This document shows, piece by piece, positions 1-5,893 of a DNA stretch of 6,806 nt. The stretch is from Pseudomonadota bacterium. GTDB taxonomy: Bacteria; Pseudomonadota; Alphaproteobacteria; Rhodospirillales; 2-02-FULL-58-16. Both the position numbers and the translations under genes were made by a program. Where the stretch lies: positions 1 to 6,806 of the forward strand of contig JADFHR010000179.1 in NCBI GenBank assembly GCA_022567015.1, given 5' to 3'. The stretch's first letter is position 1. Each line of letters opens with the position of its first letter. The notes below the pieces were generated by a model that worked only from the letters and a program-made list of their open reading frames with translations, was not told the origin of the DNA and did not search any database.

Positions 1-323
1 ACCAATGGGCCCACTATGTGTACGGGCCGTTGTTGCAGGACAAGGTGCGGCTGATCCAGGAAGATACCGGGATCATGTACGGCGCCGAGGTGGCGGCCAA
101 GGTCCACGCCGAGCTGCGCCGCCTCGGCGGGGTCACGCCGCCCCGGGAATTCGTCCTCATGGACCGTGCCGCCATCGGCCTGGGATCGGTGTTCATGCAC
201 CTGAAGGCGGAGGTCAACTGGCACCGCCTGTTCCACGACCTCATCGACCACTTCGACGAAGCCGACCTCGGCCGGCGCCAGGAAAAGGCCCTGAAGGCGG
301 CCGGGGTCGCGCCGTCGGATTAG
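1..323 (+). CDS. AarF/ABC1/UbiB-type kinase-like protein, C-terminal part only
   Basis: This is the 3' end of a gene that enters from the left edge; the reading frame is open from base 3 and ends at TAG 321-323, giving about 106 residues. The segment with RRLGGVTPPREFVLMDRAAI followed by GLGSVF and NWHRLF matches, from memory, the C-terminus of alphaproteobacterial AarF/ABC1 proteins. These are atypical protein-kinase-like ATPases related to UbiB/Coq8, linked to ubiquinone synthesis or lipid handling. The ATP-binding and catalytic motifs lie upstream and cannot be checked. No C-terminal membrane helices follow, unlike classical UbiB, so I prefer the shorter soluble AarF type. A short GC-rich hairpin at 328-341 follows the stop codon but has no T-run. 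The family call is fairly sure; the exact role is not. Confidence 0.75.
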   Translation, partial: QWAHYVYGPLLQDKVRLIQEDTGIMYGAEVAAKVHAELRRLGGVTPPREFVLMDRAAIGLGSVFMHLKAEVNWHRLFHDLIDHFDEADLGRRQEKALKAAGVAPSD

Positions 324-422
324 GGACGCCGCCCCGGCGGCCGCCCCCCTTGCGCTACGCCCGGTCCGGGGCCAAGTGGAAAACCAGGGATTACGGCCCA
401 TTGACCTTTCGACGGCGGTGTC

Positions 423-1004
423 ATGCTTATCCACGGGGACGATGTCAGGAAGGAGCACTACAAGAAGGGCACCACCATCTTCTACGAGGGCGACCCGGGC
501 GACGCCATGTTCATCGTCGAATCCGGATCGGTCGTGATCCTCAAGGCCCTGGAGGGCGAGAGCATCCGGCTGGCGACCCTCGGCGATGGGGAGCTGTTCG
601 GCGAGATGGCCATCATCGACGGCGCCAACAGGATGGCCTCGGCGGTGGCCGAGGAGGACAGCGTCCTCCTCAGGATCCCGCGCGAAACCCTGGAGGCGAA
701 GATTGCCGCGTACGATCCGTTCCTCCAGGCGCTGATCAAGATCTTCATCAACAACCTGCGCAACGTGCACCAGGCGTACGTCAAGCGCCCGCGCAGCATG
801 CGCGACCACGTCAACGCCATGTCGTTTCATATCACCGGCCTGTGGGGGGCGCTCAAGATCATCGAGGATGCGGGTGTGCGCGACGACGTGCGCGAACACC
901 TCAAAACGATGGACACGGTGATCAAGAAGGTGGAAGGGATTCTCAAGGATCACGGGGATCCGCGGCGCGACGTGATCATCGGTTCCGAGCCGTCGCGTTG
1001 GTGA
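423..1004 (+). CDS. Cyclic-nucleotide-binding-domain protein without a DNA-binding domain
   Basis: The 193-residue product has a Crp/PKA-type cyclic nucleotide-binding fold at about residues 10-95. It shows the GTTIFYEGDPGD turn, the IVESGSV strand and a phosphate-binding cassette FGEMAIIDGANRMASA. In the cassette Glu61 and Arg70 sit at the positions that contact ribose and cyclic phosphate in known cNMP binders; Ser73 takes the usual Thr/Ser place. The remaining 100 residues are predicted mainly helical, with no winged-helix motif, so it is probably not a Crp-like transcription factor. It may be a stand-alone sensor or a regulatory partner for another protein. The ATG at 423 lacks a strong Shine-Dalgarno sequence, but the domain begins right after it, so a later start would cut into the fold. 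The gene ends 184 bases before pntAA; whether the two are functionally linked is unknown. The ligand is not established. Confidence 0.8.
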   Translation: MLIHGDDVRKEHYKKGTTIFYEGDPGDAMFIVESGSVVILKALEGESIRLATLGDGELFGEMAIIDGANRMASAVAEEDSVLLRIPRETLEAKIAAYDPFLQALIKIFINNLRNVHQAYVKRPRSMRDHVNAMSFHITGLWGALKIIEDAGVRDDVREHLKTMDTVIKKVEGILKDHGDPRRDVIIGSEPSRW

Positions 1005-1054
1005 ATAAACGGCGCGCCGCCGGCGCCACCCGACGGTTCCCGCCGCTCCCGCCG

Positions 1055-1097
1055 CTGCGCGGGCCAGGCTCTGCGCGGGCCAGGCTCTGTGCGGGCC
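1055..1097 (+). repeat. 16-bp tandem repeat, 2.7 copies, upstream of pntAA
   Basis: The unit CTGCGCGGGCCAGGCT occurs at 1055-1070 and again, identically, at 1071-1086. A third partial copy at 1087-1097 has one change (CTGTGCGGGCC). It lies between the cNMP-binding gene and the putative pnt promoter. It could be a simple slippage product; no hairpin or known operator is evident in it. Confidence 0.85.
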
Positions 1098-1116
1098 TTT
1101 TGTCGCAACGCGGTGC

Positions 1117-1145
1117 TTGTGAAACGGCGGCGGACCGGGCATAAA
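1117..1145 (+). promoter_or_regulatory. Possible sigma70 promoter for the pnt operon
   Basis: TTGTGA at 1117-1122 and CATAAA at 1140-1145 are 17 bases apart, matching a weak sigma70 -35/-10 pair. Transcription would begin near 1152, leaving a leader of about 37 bases before the pntAA ATG. Such matches arise by chance, although they are less common in DNA this GC-rich. No Crp or FNR half-sites were seen nearby. Confidence 0.3.
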
Positions 1146-1188
1146 CGCCGGGGGCCGTTGGGGTCGGAAAATCTGTGGACAGCACGGT

Positions 1189-2352
1189 ATGAAAATCGCC
1201 GTACCGAAGGAGCGCCGCGCCGGCGAAAGGCGGGTCGCGGTTTCGCCGGACGTGGCGCGGAAGCTGAAGGACCTGGGCTTCACGGTGGTTGTCGAGAAGG
1301 GCGCCGGCGACGGCGCCTCGTTCACCGACGCCGCGTACCGCGATGCCGGCGCGACCATCGCCAAGGACGGGCAGGCGGCGCTCAAGGGCGCCGACATCGT
1401 GTTCAAGGTACAGCCCCCCATCCTCGACGGCGGCGCGGCGGGCAGCGAGCTCGCCCTGATGAAGAAGGGCGCCGTCCTCATCGCCAACCTTTCGGCCCTC
1501 TCGAACAAGGGCGACGTGGCGGCCTACGCCAAGGCCGGGGTGACCGCCTTCGCCCTGGAACTGTTGCCGCGGATCACGCGCGCCCAATCCATGGACGTGC
1601 TCACCAGCCAGAGCAACCTGACCGGCTACAAGGCGGTCCTCGACGCCGCCCATGAGTTAGGCCGCGCCTTTCCGATGATGATGACGGCGGCCGGCACCAT
1701 CGCGCCGGCCAAGGTGTTCGTGCTCGGTGCCGGGGTGGCGGGCCTGCAGGCCATCGCCACGGCGAAGCGCCTGGGCGCCGTGGTCACCGCTTACGACGTG
1801 CGGCCGGCGGTCAGGGAACAGGTGGAAAGCCTGGGCGGCAAGTTCGTCGAGGTGGATGCGGATGCGGTCAAGGACGCCGAGACCGCGGGCGGATATGCGC
1901 GTGAGATGGGCGCCGACTACAAGAAGAAACAAGACGCGACCATCCACGAACACCTGAAGAAACAGGACATCGCCATCTGCACGGCGCTGATTCCGGGCAA
2001 GAAGGCGCCGGTGCTGATCACCGAGGCCATGGTCAAGGACATGAAGCCCGGTTCGGTGATTGTCGATCTGGCCGTGGAGACGGGCGGCAACTGCGCCCTG
2101 TCCGTGTCGGGCAAGGTGGTGGTGCGGCACGGCGTCACCATCGTCGGGCACGCCAACGTGCCCAGCCGCCTGGCCGAGGATTCGAGCGCGCTGTATGCCC
2201 GGAACCTGCTCAACTTCATCACGCCGCTGGTCGGCGAAAAGGGCAAGCCGCTGAACATCGACCGCGACGACGAGATCATCAAGGGGGCCCTGGTGACCAT
2301 AGGCGGCAAGGTGGTGCACCCGGACCTGACGGGGAAGGGGAAGGAGAAGTAG
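1189..2352 (+). CDS. pntAA: NAD(P) transhydrogenase subunit alpha part 1 (NAD(H)-binding domain I)
   Basis: The 387-residue product is the soluble domain I of the proton-translocating transhydrogenase. It binds NADH and passes a hydride to NADP+ bound by PntB. It starts with the AlaDH/PNT N-terminal domain (MKIAVPKERRAGERRVAVSP). It carries the family signature at about residues 128-143 (PRITRAQSMDVLTSQSN), whose Arg, Gln, Asp and Ser contact the nicotinamide in the R. rubrum structure. The Rossmann motif GAGVAG is at 180-185, and Asp203 in AYDVRP is placed to bind the adenosine ribose. The mobile-loop region GGYAREMGADYKKKQ, with its tyrosine at 236, is present. Length and gene split match the R. 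rubrum type, in which domain I is a separate peptide. No strong Shine-Dalgarno precedes the ATG, but the start agrees with family N-termini. It is the first gene of the three-gene operon, ending two bases before pntAB. Confidence 0.97.
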   Translation: MKIAVPKERRAGERRVAVSPDVARKLKDLGFTVVVEKGAGDGASFTDAAYRDAGATIAKDGQAALKGADIVFKVQPPILDGGAAGSELALMKKGAVLIANLSALSNKGDVAAYAKAGVTAFALELLPRITRAQSMDVLTSQSNLTGYKAVLDAAHELGRAFPMMMTAAGTIAPAKVFVLGAGVAGLQAIATAKRLGAVVTAYDVRPAVREQVESLGGKFVEVDADAVKDAETAGGYAREMGADYKKKQDATIHEHLKKQDIAICTALIPGKKAPVLITEAMVKDMKPGSVIVDLAVETGGNCALSVSGKVVVRHGVTIVGHANVPSRLAEDSSALYARNLLNFITPLVGEKGKPLNIDRDDEIIKGALVTIGGKVVHPDLTGKGKEK

Positions 2353-2354
2353 CC

Positions 2355-2762
2355 ATGGACCCGGCGACCCTGGCGGATCATGCCAAGGCCCTGGCCGACG
2401 AGGCGGCGGCCCTGGCCGGCAAGGCGGCCGAGATGGCCGGCGAGGCCAGCGAGCTGGTGACCAGCCAGGCGCAGACCGGGGGCGACCCGTTCATATTCCT
2501 GTTTATGGTCTTCGTGCTGGCCGTGTTCGTCGGCTTCTACGTGGTGTGGAGCGTGACGCCGGCCCTGCACTCGCCGTTGATGAGCGTCACCAACGCCATC
2601 TCCTCGGTCATCATCGTCGGCGGCCTGCTCGCCGTCGGGCCGGCCCAGATGGATTTCGCCAAGGTCATGGGCTTTTTCGCCGTGACCCTCGCCTCGGTCA
2701 ACATCTTCGGTGGCTTCATCGTCACCCAGCGCATGTTGTCCATGTTCAAGAAAAAGAAGTAG
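2355..2762 (+). CDS. pntAB: NAD(P) transhydrogenase subunit alpha part 2 (membrane domain II, alpha side)
   Basis: The 135-residue membrane subunit supplies the alpha-side helices of the proton channel. An Ala/Glu/Lys-rich, probably helical, 40-residue leader comes first. Three hydrophobic segments follow, at about 46-67, 80-95 and 101-124, and a lysine-rich tail KKKK ends the protein. The conserved HSPLMSVTNAIS block at residues 72-83, between the first two spans, is diagnostic for the family (PNTB_4TM type). AAGGAG at 2341-2346, inside the end of pntAA, lies eight bases before the ATG. With a two-base gap between the genes this indicates translational coupling. The size is close to that of R. 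rubrum PntAB. Confidence 0.96.
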   Translation: MDPATLADHAKALADEAAALAGKAAEMAGEASELVTSQAQTGGDPFIFLFMVFVLAVFVGFYVVWSVTPALHSPLMSVTNAISSVIIVGGLLAVGPAQMDFAKVMGFFAVTLASVNIFGGFIVTQRMLSMFKKKK

Positions 2763-2771
2763 GGGCGACCC

Positions 2772-4166
2772 ATGGGTGGAAGTTTCAGCGGGCTCGCCTA
2801 CCTGACCGCCGCCGTCTGCTTCATCATGGCCCTGCGCGGCCTGAGCTCGCCGGAGACGGCGCGCAAGGGCAACATGTGGGGCGTCGCCGGCATGGTCATC
2901 GCCGTGATCACCACGCTCGTGGACCCGGGCGTGGTCAGTTTCAGCTACATCATCCTCGGCGTGCTCATCGGCGGCAGCATCGGCACGGTGGTGGCGCGGC
3001 GTATCCAGATGACGGCGCTGCCCCAGCTTATCGCCGCCTTCCACAGCCTGGTGGGCATGGCCGCCGTGTTGGTGGCGGCGGCGGCGCTGTATAACCCGGC
3101 GGCCTACGGCATCGGCACCGTCGGCGCCATCCCGGCGGTCAGCCTGATCGAGATGAGCCTGGGCACGGCCATCGGCGCGGTTACGTTTTCCGGCTCGGTG
3201 ATCGCGTTCGCCAAGCTGCAGGGGATCATGGGCGGCGCCCCCATCCAGTTCAAGGGCCAGCACCCGCTGAACGCCGGCATCGGCATCGCGATGGTGGTGG
3301 CGATCATGTGGCTGGCGGCGGGCGAATCCCACACCGCGTTCTGGCTGCTCGCCGCGCTGGCGTTCGCCCTTGGCTTCCTGATCATCATCCCCATCGGCGG
3401 CGCGGACATGCCGGTGGTGGTATCCATGCTGAACTCGTACTCGGGCTGGGCGGCGGCGGGCATCGGGTTCACGCTCTCGAACCCGGCGCTGATCATCACC
3501 GGCGCCCTGGTCGGGTCGTCGGGCGCCATCCTCAGCTACATCATGTGCAAGGGGATGAACCGCTCCATCTTCAACGTGCTGCTCGGCGGCTTCGGCGGCG
3601 AGACGGCGGGCCCGGCGGCGGCCGCCTCCGCCGCCGACCGCCCGGTGAAGTCGGGCAGCGCCGCCGACGCCGCCTTCATCATGAAGAACGCCAACAAGGT
3701 CATCATCGTGCCCGGCTACGGCATGGCGGTGGCCCAGGCCCAGCACGCGCTGCGCGAGATGGCGGACGTGCTGAAGGCGGGCGGCGTCGACGTGGCCTAC
3801 GCCGTCCACCCGGTCGCCGGGCGCATGCCGGGCCACATGAACGTGCTGCTCGCCGAGGCCAACGTGCCCTACGACGAGGTCTTCGAGCTCGACGCCATCA
3901 ACCACGAGTTCGCCGCCGCCGACGTCGCCTTCGTCATCGGCGCCAACGACGTCACCAATCCGGTCGCCAAGACCGACCCGACCAGCCCCATAGCCGGCAT
4001 GCCCATCCTCGACGTGGAGAAGGCGGCGACGGTGCTGTTCGTCAAGCGCTCGCTGTCGCCGGGCTACGCCGGCGTCGACAACCCGCTGTTCTACGCCGAC
4101 AGCACCATGATGCTGTTCGGCGACGCCAAGAAGATGAGCGAGCAGATCGTCCAGGCGCTGGGGTAA
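2772..4166 (+). CDS. pntB: NAD(P) transhydrogenase subunit beta (membrane domain II plus NADP(H)-binding domain III)
   Basis: The 464-residue beta subunit has about nine membrane segments over residues 1-258, an Ala/Gly-rich linker near 275-300, and the NADP(H)-binding domain III to the end. Key residues are intact. His91 (AAFHSLVGM) corresponds to the channel histidine of E. coli beta; Asp212 (GGADMP) and Asn221 lie in the region implicated in proton transfer. Domain III has GYGMAVAQAQ at 315-324, HPVAGRMPGHMN at 346-357, GANDVTNP at 390-397 with Asp393, and VKRS at 424-427. The Lys-Arg pair there binds the 2'-phosphate that selects NADP over NAD. The AGGGG at 2761-2765, overlapping the pntAB stop, serves as ribosome site. 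The enzyme sits in the inner membrane and makes NADPH at the expense of the proton gradient. No recognisable terminator follows the stop. Confidence 0.97.
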   Translation: MGGSFSGLAYLTAAVCFIMALRGLSSPETARKGNMWGVAGMVIAVITTLVDPGVVSFSYIILGVLIGGSIGTVVARRIQMTALPQLIAAFHSLVGMAAVLVAAAALYNPAAYGIGTVGAIPAVSLIEMSLGTAIGAVTFSGSVIAFAKLQGIMGGAPIQFKGQHPLNAGIGIAMVVAIMWLAAGESHTAFWLLAALAFALGFLIIIPIGGADMPVVVSMLNSYSGWAAAGIGFTLSNPALIITGALVGSSGAILSYIMCKGMNRSIFNVLLGGFGGETAGPAAAASAADRPVKSGSAADAAFIMKNANKVIIVPGYGMAVAQAQHALREMADVLKAGGVDVAYAVHPVAGRMPGHMNVLLAEANVPYDEVFELDAINHEFAAADVAFVIGANDVTNPVAKTDPTSPIAGMPILDVEKAATVLFVKRSLSPGYAGVDNPLFYADSTMMLFGDAKKMSEQIVQALG

Positions 4167-4196
4167 GGGATCCTGGGTGGCGGCGACGAGGCAGAC

Positions 4197-4373
4197 ATGC
4201 AAATACACACCTTCACCGCAGTGCTGGACCGGGAAGGGGACTGGTACGTGGCCGAATGTCCCGAGGTCGGCACGGTCAGCCAGGGCGGGACCATCGACGA
4301 GGCGCTGGCCAACCTTTAGGAGGCAACGGAGCTCTACCTTGAGGAGTTTCCCTTTCCCGACAGCGAACGGTGA
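4197..4373 (+). pseudogene. hicB: HicB-like antitoxin-family ORF interrupted by an in-frame TAG
   Basis: From ATG 4197 the frame reads MQIHTFTAVLDREGDWYVAE, then CPEVG, then SQGGTIDEALANL, which is the typical HicB / DUF1902-like fold. A TAG at 4317-4319 stops it after 40 residues. The same frame continues with EATELYLEEFPFPDSER to TGA 4371-4373, exactly the helix expected after NL in this family (usually NLKEA..ELYLE). One base change from a Lys or Gln codon therefore truncated it, or the base is a sequencing error, or the codon is read through. Full length would be about 57 residues, slightly shorter than common HicB proteins. No HicA-like toxin gene is adjacent, so it would be an orphan. 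A weak GAGG at 4188-4191 precedes the ATG. It begins 30 bases after pntB and could be transcribed with it. Confidence 0.7.
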
Positions 4374-4430
4374 CGTTGACAGATTCCGGAAGAGACCGGC
4401 TGCGCCAGCGACCCTTGGTATGAGGAGTCC

Positions 4431-4613
4431 GTGGCCGACGAACTGGAAATGCACGAGGAACGCGCAAAGGTGAAAAAACACCTCATGGCTGAACGGGGCA
4501 TGTCAAACACCCTGGCTGAGGTGTTCCTGGAGCGGCAGGGCTTTCCACGGCCGCCAGGATGGCATTCGGTGTTCTTCTATCCCGGCAGCAACCGCCCGCG
4601 GAACAAGGTCTAA
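4431..4613 (+). CDS. Small hypothetical ORF, doubtful
   Basis: A GTG at 4431 opens a 60-residue frame. GAGGAG at 4422-4427 would be a ribosome site only three bases away, which is too close for comfort. The peptide begins with a charged, probably helical stretch (ADELEMHEERAKVKKHL) and ends with GWHSVFFYPGSNRPRNKV; I recognise no domain. The frame is open upstream to 4380, directly after the broken HicB frame, so this could instead be the tail of a longer decayed gene. Its base composition looks less GC-rich than its neighbours and third-position G/C bias is weaker, both arguing for foreign or non-coding DNA. A nine-base inverted repeat lies within it. Real expression is uncertain. Confidence 0.3.
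   Translation: MADELEMHEERAKVKKHLMAERGMSNTLAEVFLERQGFPRPPGWHSVFFYPGSNRPRNKV
4477..4525. repeat. Nine-base inverted repeat with 31-base spacer
   Basis: AACACCTCA at 4477-4485 is the exact reverse complement of TGAGGTGTT at 4517-4525. TGGCTGA also occurs twice in direct orientation, at 4486-4492 and 4513-4519, within and beside the spacer. It lies inside the doubtful 60-residue ORF. The long spacer and the lack of a following T-run argue against a terminator; chance cannot be excluded. Confidence 0.6.
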
Positions 4614-4804
4614 TTTTTCTTCGCAATCATTGCCGCCCTGGCGTACGTATTCCTTTTCTGATCCACCCCAGTAGACGCCCTCCTTTTCCTCTTGGCCCGT
4701 TCCGCCGCTGCACCCACTGCGGGCGCGAGGGGACACCGCGCCCTTTTCCGCCATGCGGCTGGAAGAACGGTGCGCCACGCGTTGGTTGGAGGACTGTTGT
4801 GGAG
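4614..4804. other. Stretch without a recognisable gene
   Basis: Between the doubtful small ORF and the rpsU terminator hairpin I see no RNA gene, convincing coding frame or repeat. Open frames on both strands here have no family resemblance. Directly after the TAA at 4611-4613 the same frame encodes a short hydrophobic run (FFFAIIAALAYVFLF, then stop) with no start codon of its own. This may be a remnant or coincidence. The first part is unusually T-rich for this window. Confidence 0.6.
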
Positions 4805-4833
4805 AGGGCCGGGCGTCGCCGCCGGCCGGCCCT
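4805..4833 (-). terminator. Hairpin at the 3' end of rpsU
   Basis: On the plus strand AGGGCCGG (4805-4812) pairs with CCGGCCCT (4826-4833), an eight-base perfect GC-rich stem around a 13-base loop. The inner arm overlaps the last base of the rpsU stop codon, the usual place for a terminator or 3' stability hairpin. No T-run follows on either strand, so intrinsic termination would be weak. Genes converge here, so it might act in both directions. Confidence 0.5.
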
Positions 4834-5036
4834 TAGAAGCCGTCGCGCTCGAGGCGCTTGCGCTCGAGCTTGCGGGCGCGGCGGATGGCTTCCGCCTTTT
4901 CCCGCGCCTTGCGCTCGGAGGGTTTTTCGTAGGAACGCCTTAGCTTCATTTCCCGGAAGATGCCTTCGCGCTGCATCTTCTTCTTCAGGGCCTTGAGGGC
5001 TTGATCTACGTTGTTATCGCGGACGGTGACAAGCAC
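4833..5036 (-). CDS. rpsU: 30S ribosomal protein bS21
   Basis: The 67-residue product is bS21, a small-subunit protein near the anti-Shine-Dalgarno end of 16S rRNA that helps initiation. The VRDNNVDQALKALKKKMQRE start, the REMKLRRSYEKPSERKAREK core and a long Arg/Lys-rich helix to the C-terminus are characteristic. The length fits alphaproteobacterial homologues. The start is GTG: the upstream in-frame codons run to a TAG with no ATG, and a good Shine-Dalgarno lies ten bases before the GTG. It is transcribed away from def, with a shared roughly 200-base promoter region. The arrangement of rpsU divergent from a COQ9-family gene is, as far as I recall, common in alphaproteobacteria. Confidence 0.97.
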   Translation of the reverse strand: MLVTVRDNNVDQALKALKKKMQREGIFREMKLRRSYEKPSERKAREKAEAIRRARKLERKRLERDGF

Positions 5037-5046
5037 GGTTTTCTGG

Positions 5047-5053
5047 TCCTTCT
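5047..5053 (-). promoter_or_regulatory. Ribosome binding site deciding the GTG start of rpsU
   Basis: Read on the minus strand this is AGAAGGA, ending ten bases before the GTG at 5036. A nearby ATG at 5059-5057 is in another frame and has no homologous product. The site therefore supports the GTG as the start of bS21. Confidence 0.7.
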
Positions 5054-5089
5054 ATCCATGGGCAAAATCTCCCCTACGGTTTCAATACG

Positions 5090-5103
5090 GGTCCGTTCGG
5101 ACC
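5090..5103. promoter_or_regulatory. Perfect inverted repeat in the rpsU leader region
   Basis: GGTCCG (5090-5095) and CGGACC (5098-5103) are exact reverse complements separated by TT. The element lies about 54 bases upstream of the rpsU start, close to where its transcript would begin. It could be an operator or a small leader hairpin, possibly for autogenous control. Function is inferred from position only. Confidence 0.35.
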
Positions 5104-5112
5104 GGGGGGGCC

Positions 5113-5140
5113 TTCTATCACATCGAGGCGGCGTTGTGAA
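5113..5140 (-). promoter_or_regulatory. Possible promoter of rpsU
   Basis: On the minus strand TTCACA (5140-5135) and ATAGAA (5118-5113) are 16 bases apart, a moderate sigma70-like pair. The TGTGATAGA context resembles an extended -10. Transcription would start near 5106, giving a leader of roughly 70 bases that includes the 14-base inverted repeat. Confidence 0.3.
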
Positions 5141-5177
5141 GGTCCGGCGGTGCCGCACGGGGTCATGAAAAGCCGGC

Positions 5178-5206
5178 TTGGCGGCCCGGCCCGGGCGGGG
5201 CATGAT
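5178..5206 (+). promoter_or_regulatory. Possible promoter of def-coq9
   Basis: TTGGCG at 5178-5183 and CATGAT at 5201-5206 are separated by exactly 17 bases, each matching four of six consensus positions. The start of transcription would fall near 5213, about 23 bases before the def ATG. The AT-containing -10 stands out in otherwise GC-only sequence, which favours it modestly. Confidence 0.4.
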
Positions 5207-5235
5207 AGGCGGGTTGTCGCAGACCCAGGGGATTC

Positions 5236-5856
5236 ATGGCTATTTTGAAAATCGCCCGCATGGGGCACCCGGTTCTGCAGGCGCCCGCCGAGGCGGTGGC
5301 GGACGCGGGCGCGCCGGAAATCGCCCGCCTGATCGCCGACATGATCGAGACCTTGGCGGACGCGGCGGGCGCCGGCCTGGCGGCGCCCCAGGTGCACGTG
5401 CCCAAGCGCGTTGTGATCTTCCACATGCCCAAGGGCCGGGCGGGGGAAGGCGGGGAAGGCGGCGACGGCGGGAACGGCGGGGAAGGCGGCGACGGCGGGA
5501 ACGGCGGGGAAGGCGGCGACGGCGGGGCCGGCGGGCCGCGGCCGCCGACGGTGCTCATCAACCCGGTGGTGGAGCCCGTGGACGACGAGGTGGCGGTGGA
5601 CTGGGAGGGCTGCCTGTCCCTGCCCGACATGATCGGGGCGGTGCCCAGGTATGTGCGCATCCGCTATCGCGCCCTCAACCCCGACGGCGAGGCCATCGAG
5701 CGCACCGCCGAGGGCTTCCACGCCCGCGTGGTCCAGCACGAATGCGACCATCTGGACGGCATCCTCTATCCCATGCGCATGCCCGACCTGACCCTGTTCG
5801 GATTCACCGAGGAAATGCGCCGCCACCTGCCCCCCGGCGGCGCGGAGACTCTCTAG
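5236..5856 (+). CDS. def: Peptide deformylase with a glycine-rich loop insertion
   Basis: The 206-residue enzyme removes the formyl group from the N-terminal methionine of new proteins, using a metal (usually Fe2+). All three motifs are intact: GAGLAAPQ at 45-52, EGCLS at 124-128 with metal ligand Cys126, and HECDH at 168-172 with metal-binding His168 and His172 and catalytic Glu169. Between IFHMPKGRA and TVLINP lies a run at 70-99 made only of Gly, Glu, Asp, Asn and one Ala, encoded by a 27-bp tandem repeat. Relatives from alphaproteobacteria that I recall have a short variable loop here, so an expanded surface loop is likely and activity should be preserved. CAGGGG at 5226-5231 precedes the ATG by four bases. 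It is cotranscribed with the COQ9-family gene 37 bases downstream; the gap contains a GC-rich inverted repeat at 5862-5875. Confidence 0.95.
   Translation: MAILKIARMGHPVLQAPAEAVADAGAPEIARLIADMIETLADAAGAGLAAPQVHVPKRVVIFHMPKGRAGEGGEGGDGGNGGEGGDGGNGGEGGDGGAGGPRPPTVLINPVVEPVDDEVAVDWEGCLSLPDMIGAVPRYVRIRYRALNPDGEAIERTAEGFHARVVQHECDHLDGILYPMRMPDLTLFGFTEEMRRHLPPGGAETL
5443..5532 (+). repeat. In-frame 27-bp tandem repeat inside def
   Basis: A 27-base unit encoding GEGGDGGNG occurs at 5452-5478 and, identically, at 5479-5505. A third copy at 5506-5532 differs by AAC to GCC (Asn to Ala). A nine-base partial unit at 5443-5451 precedes the first. The unit length is a multiple of three, so copy-number change keeps the frame. 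On the opposite strand this gives a misleading Pro/Ser-rich repeat frame. Confidence 0.95.
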
Positions 5857-5893
5857 GCGCGGGCGGGGGCCCGCCGCCGGGAAAGGAAAAGCC

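Noticed and set aside
401..429. TTGACC-N17-TGCTTA as a promoter for the cNMP gene
   Set aside because: Transcription would start inside the coding region, after the ATG and before any usable alternative start that keeps the domain.
1011..1027. GGCGC/GCGCC hairpin after the cNMP gene as a terminator
   Set aside because: Only five base pairs with no T-run; such stems are frequent by chance in this composition.
5..1144. 379-residue plus-strand frame covering the aarF end, the cNMP gene and the following spacer
   Set aside because: It is Arg/Pro/Gly-rich, has no family resemblance, and overlaps two recognisable genes in another frame; a GC-rich shadow.
3308..4342. 344-residue plus-strand frame inside pntB
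   Set aside because: Arg/His-rich alternate frame of a gene whose motifs are all intact in the other frame.
1917..4481. 854-residue minus-strand frame across the pnt operon
   Set aside because: It is the antisense of well-identified pntAA, pntAB and pntB; the His/Asp/Arg-rich composition is typical of antisense frames in high-GC DNA.
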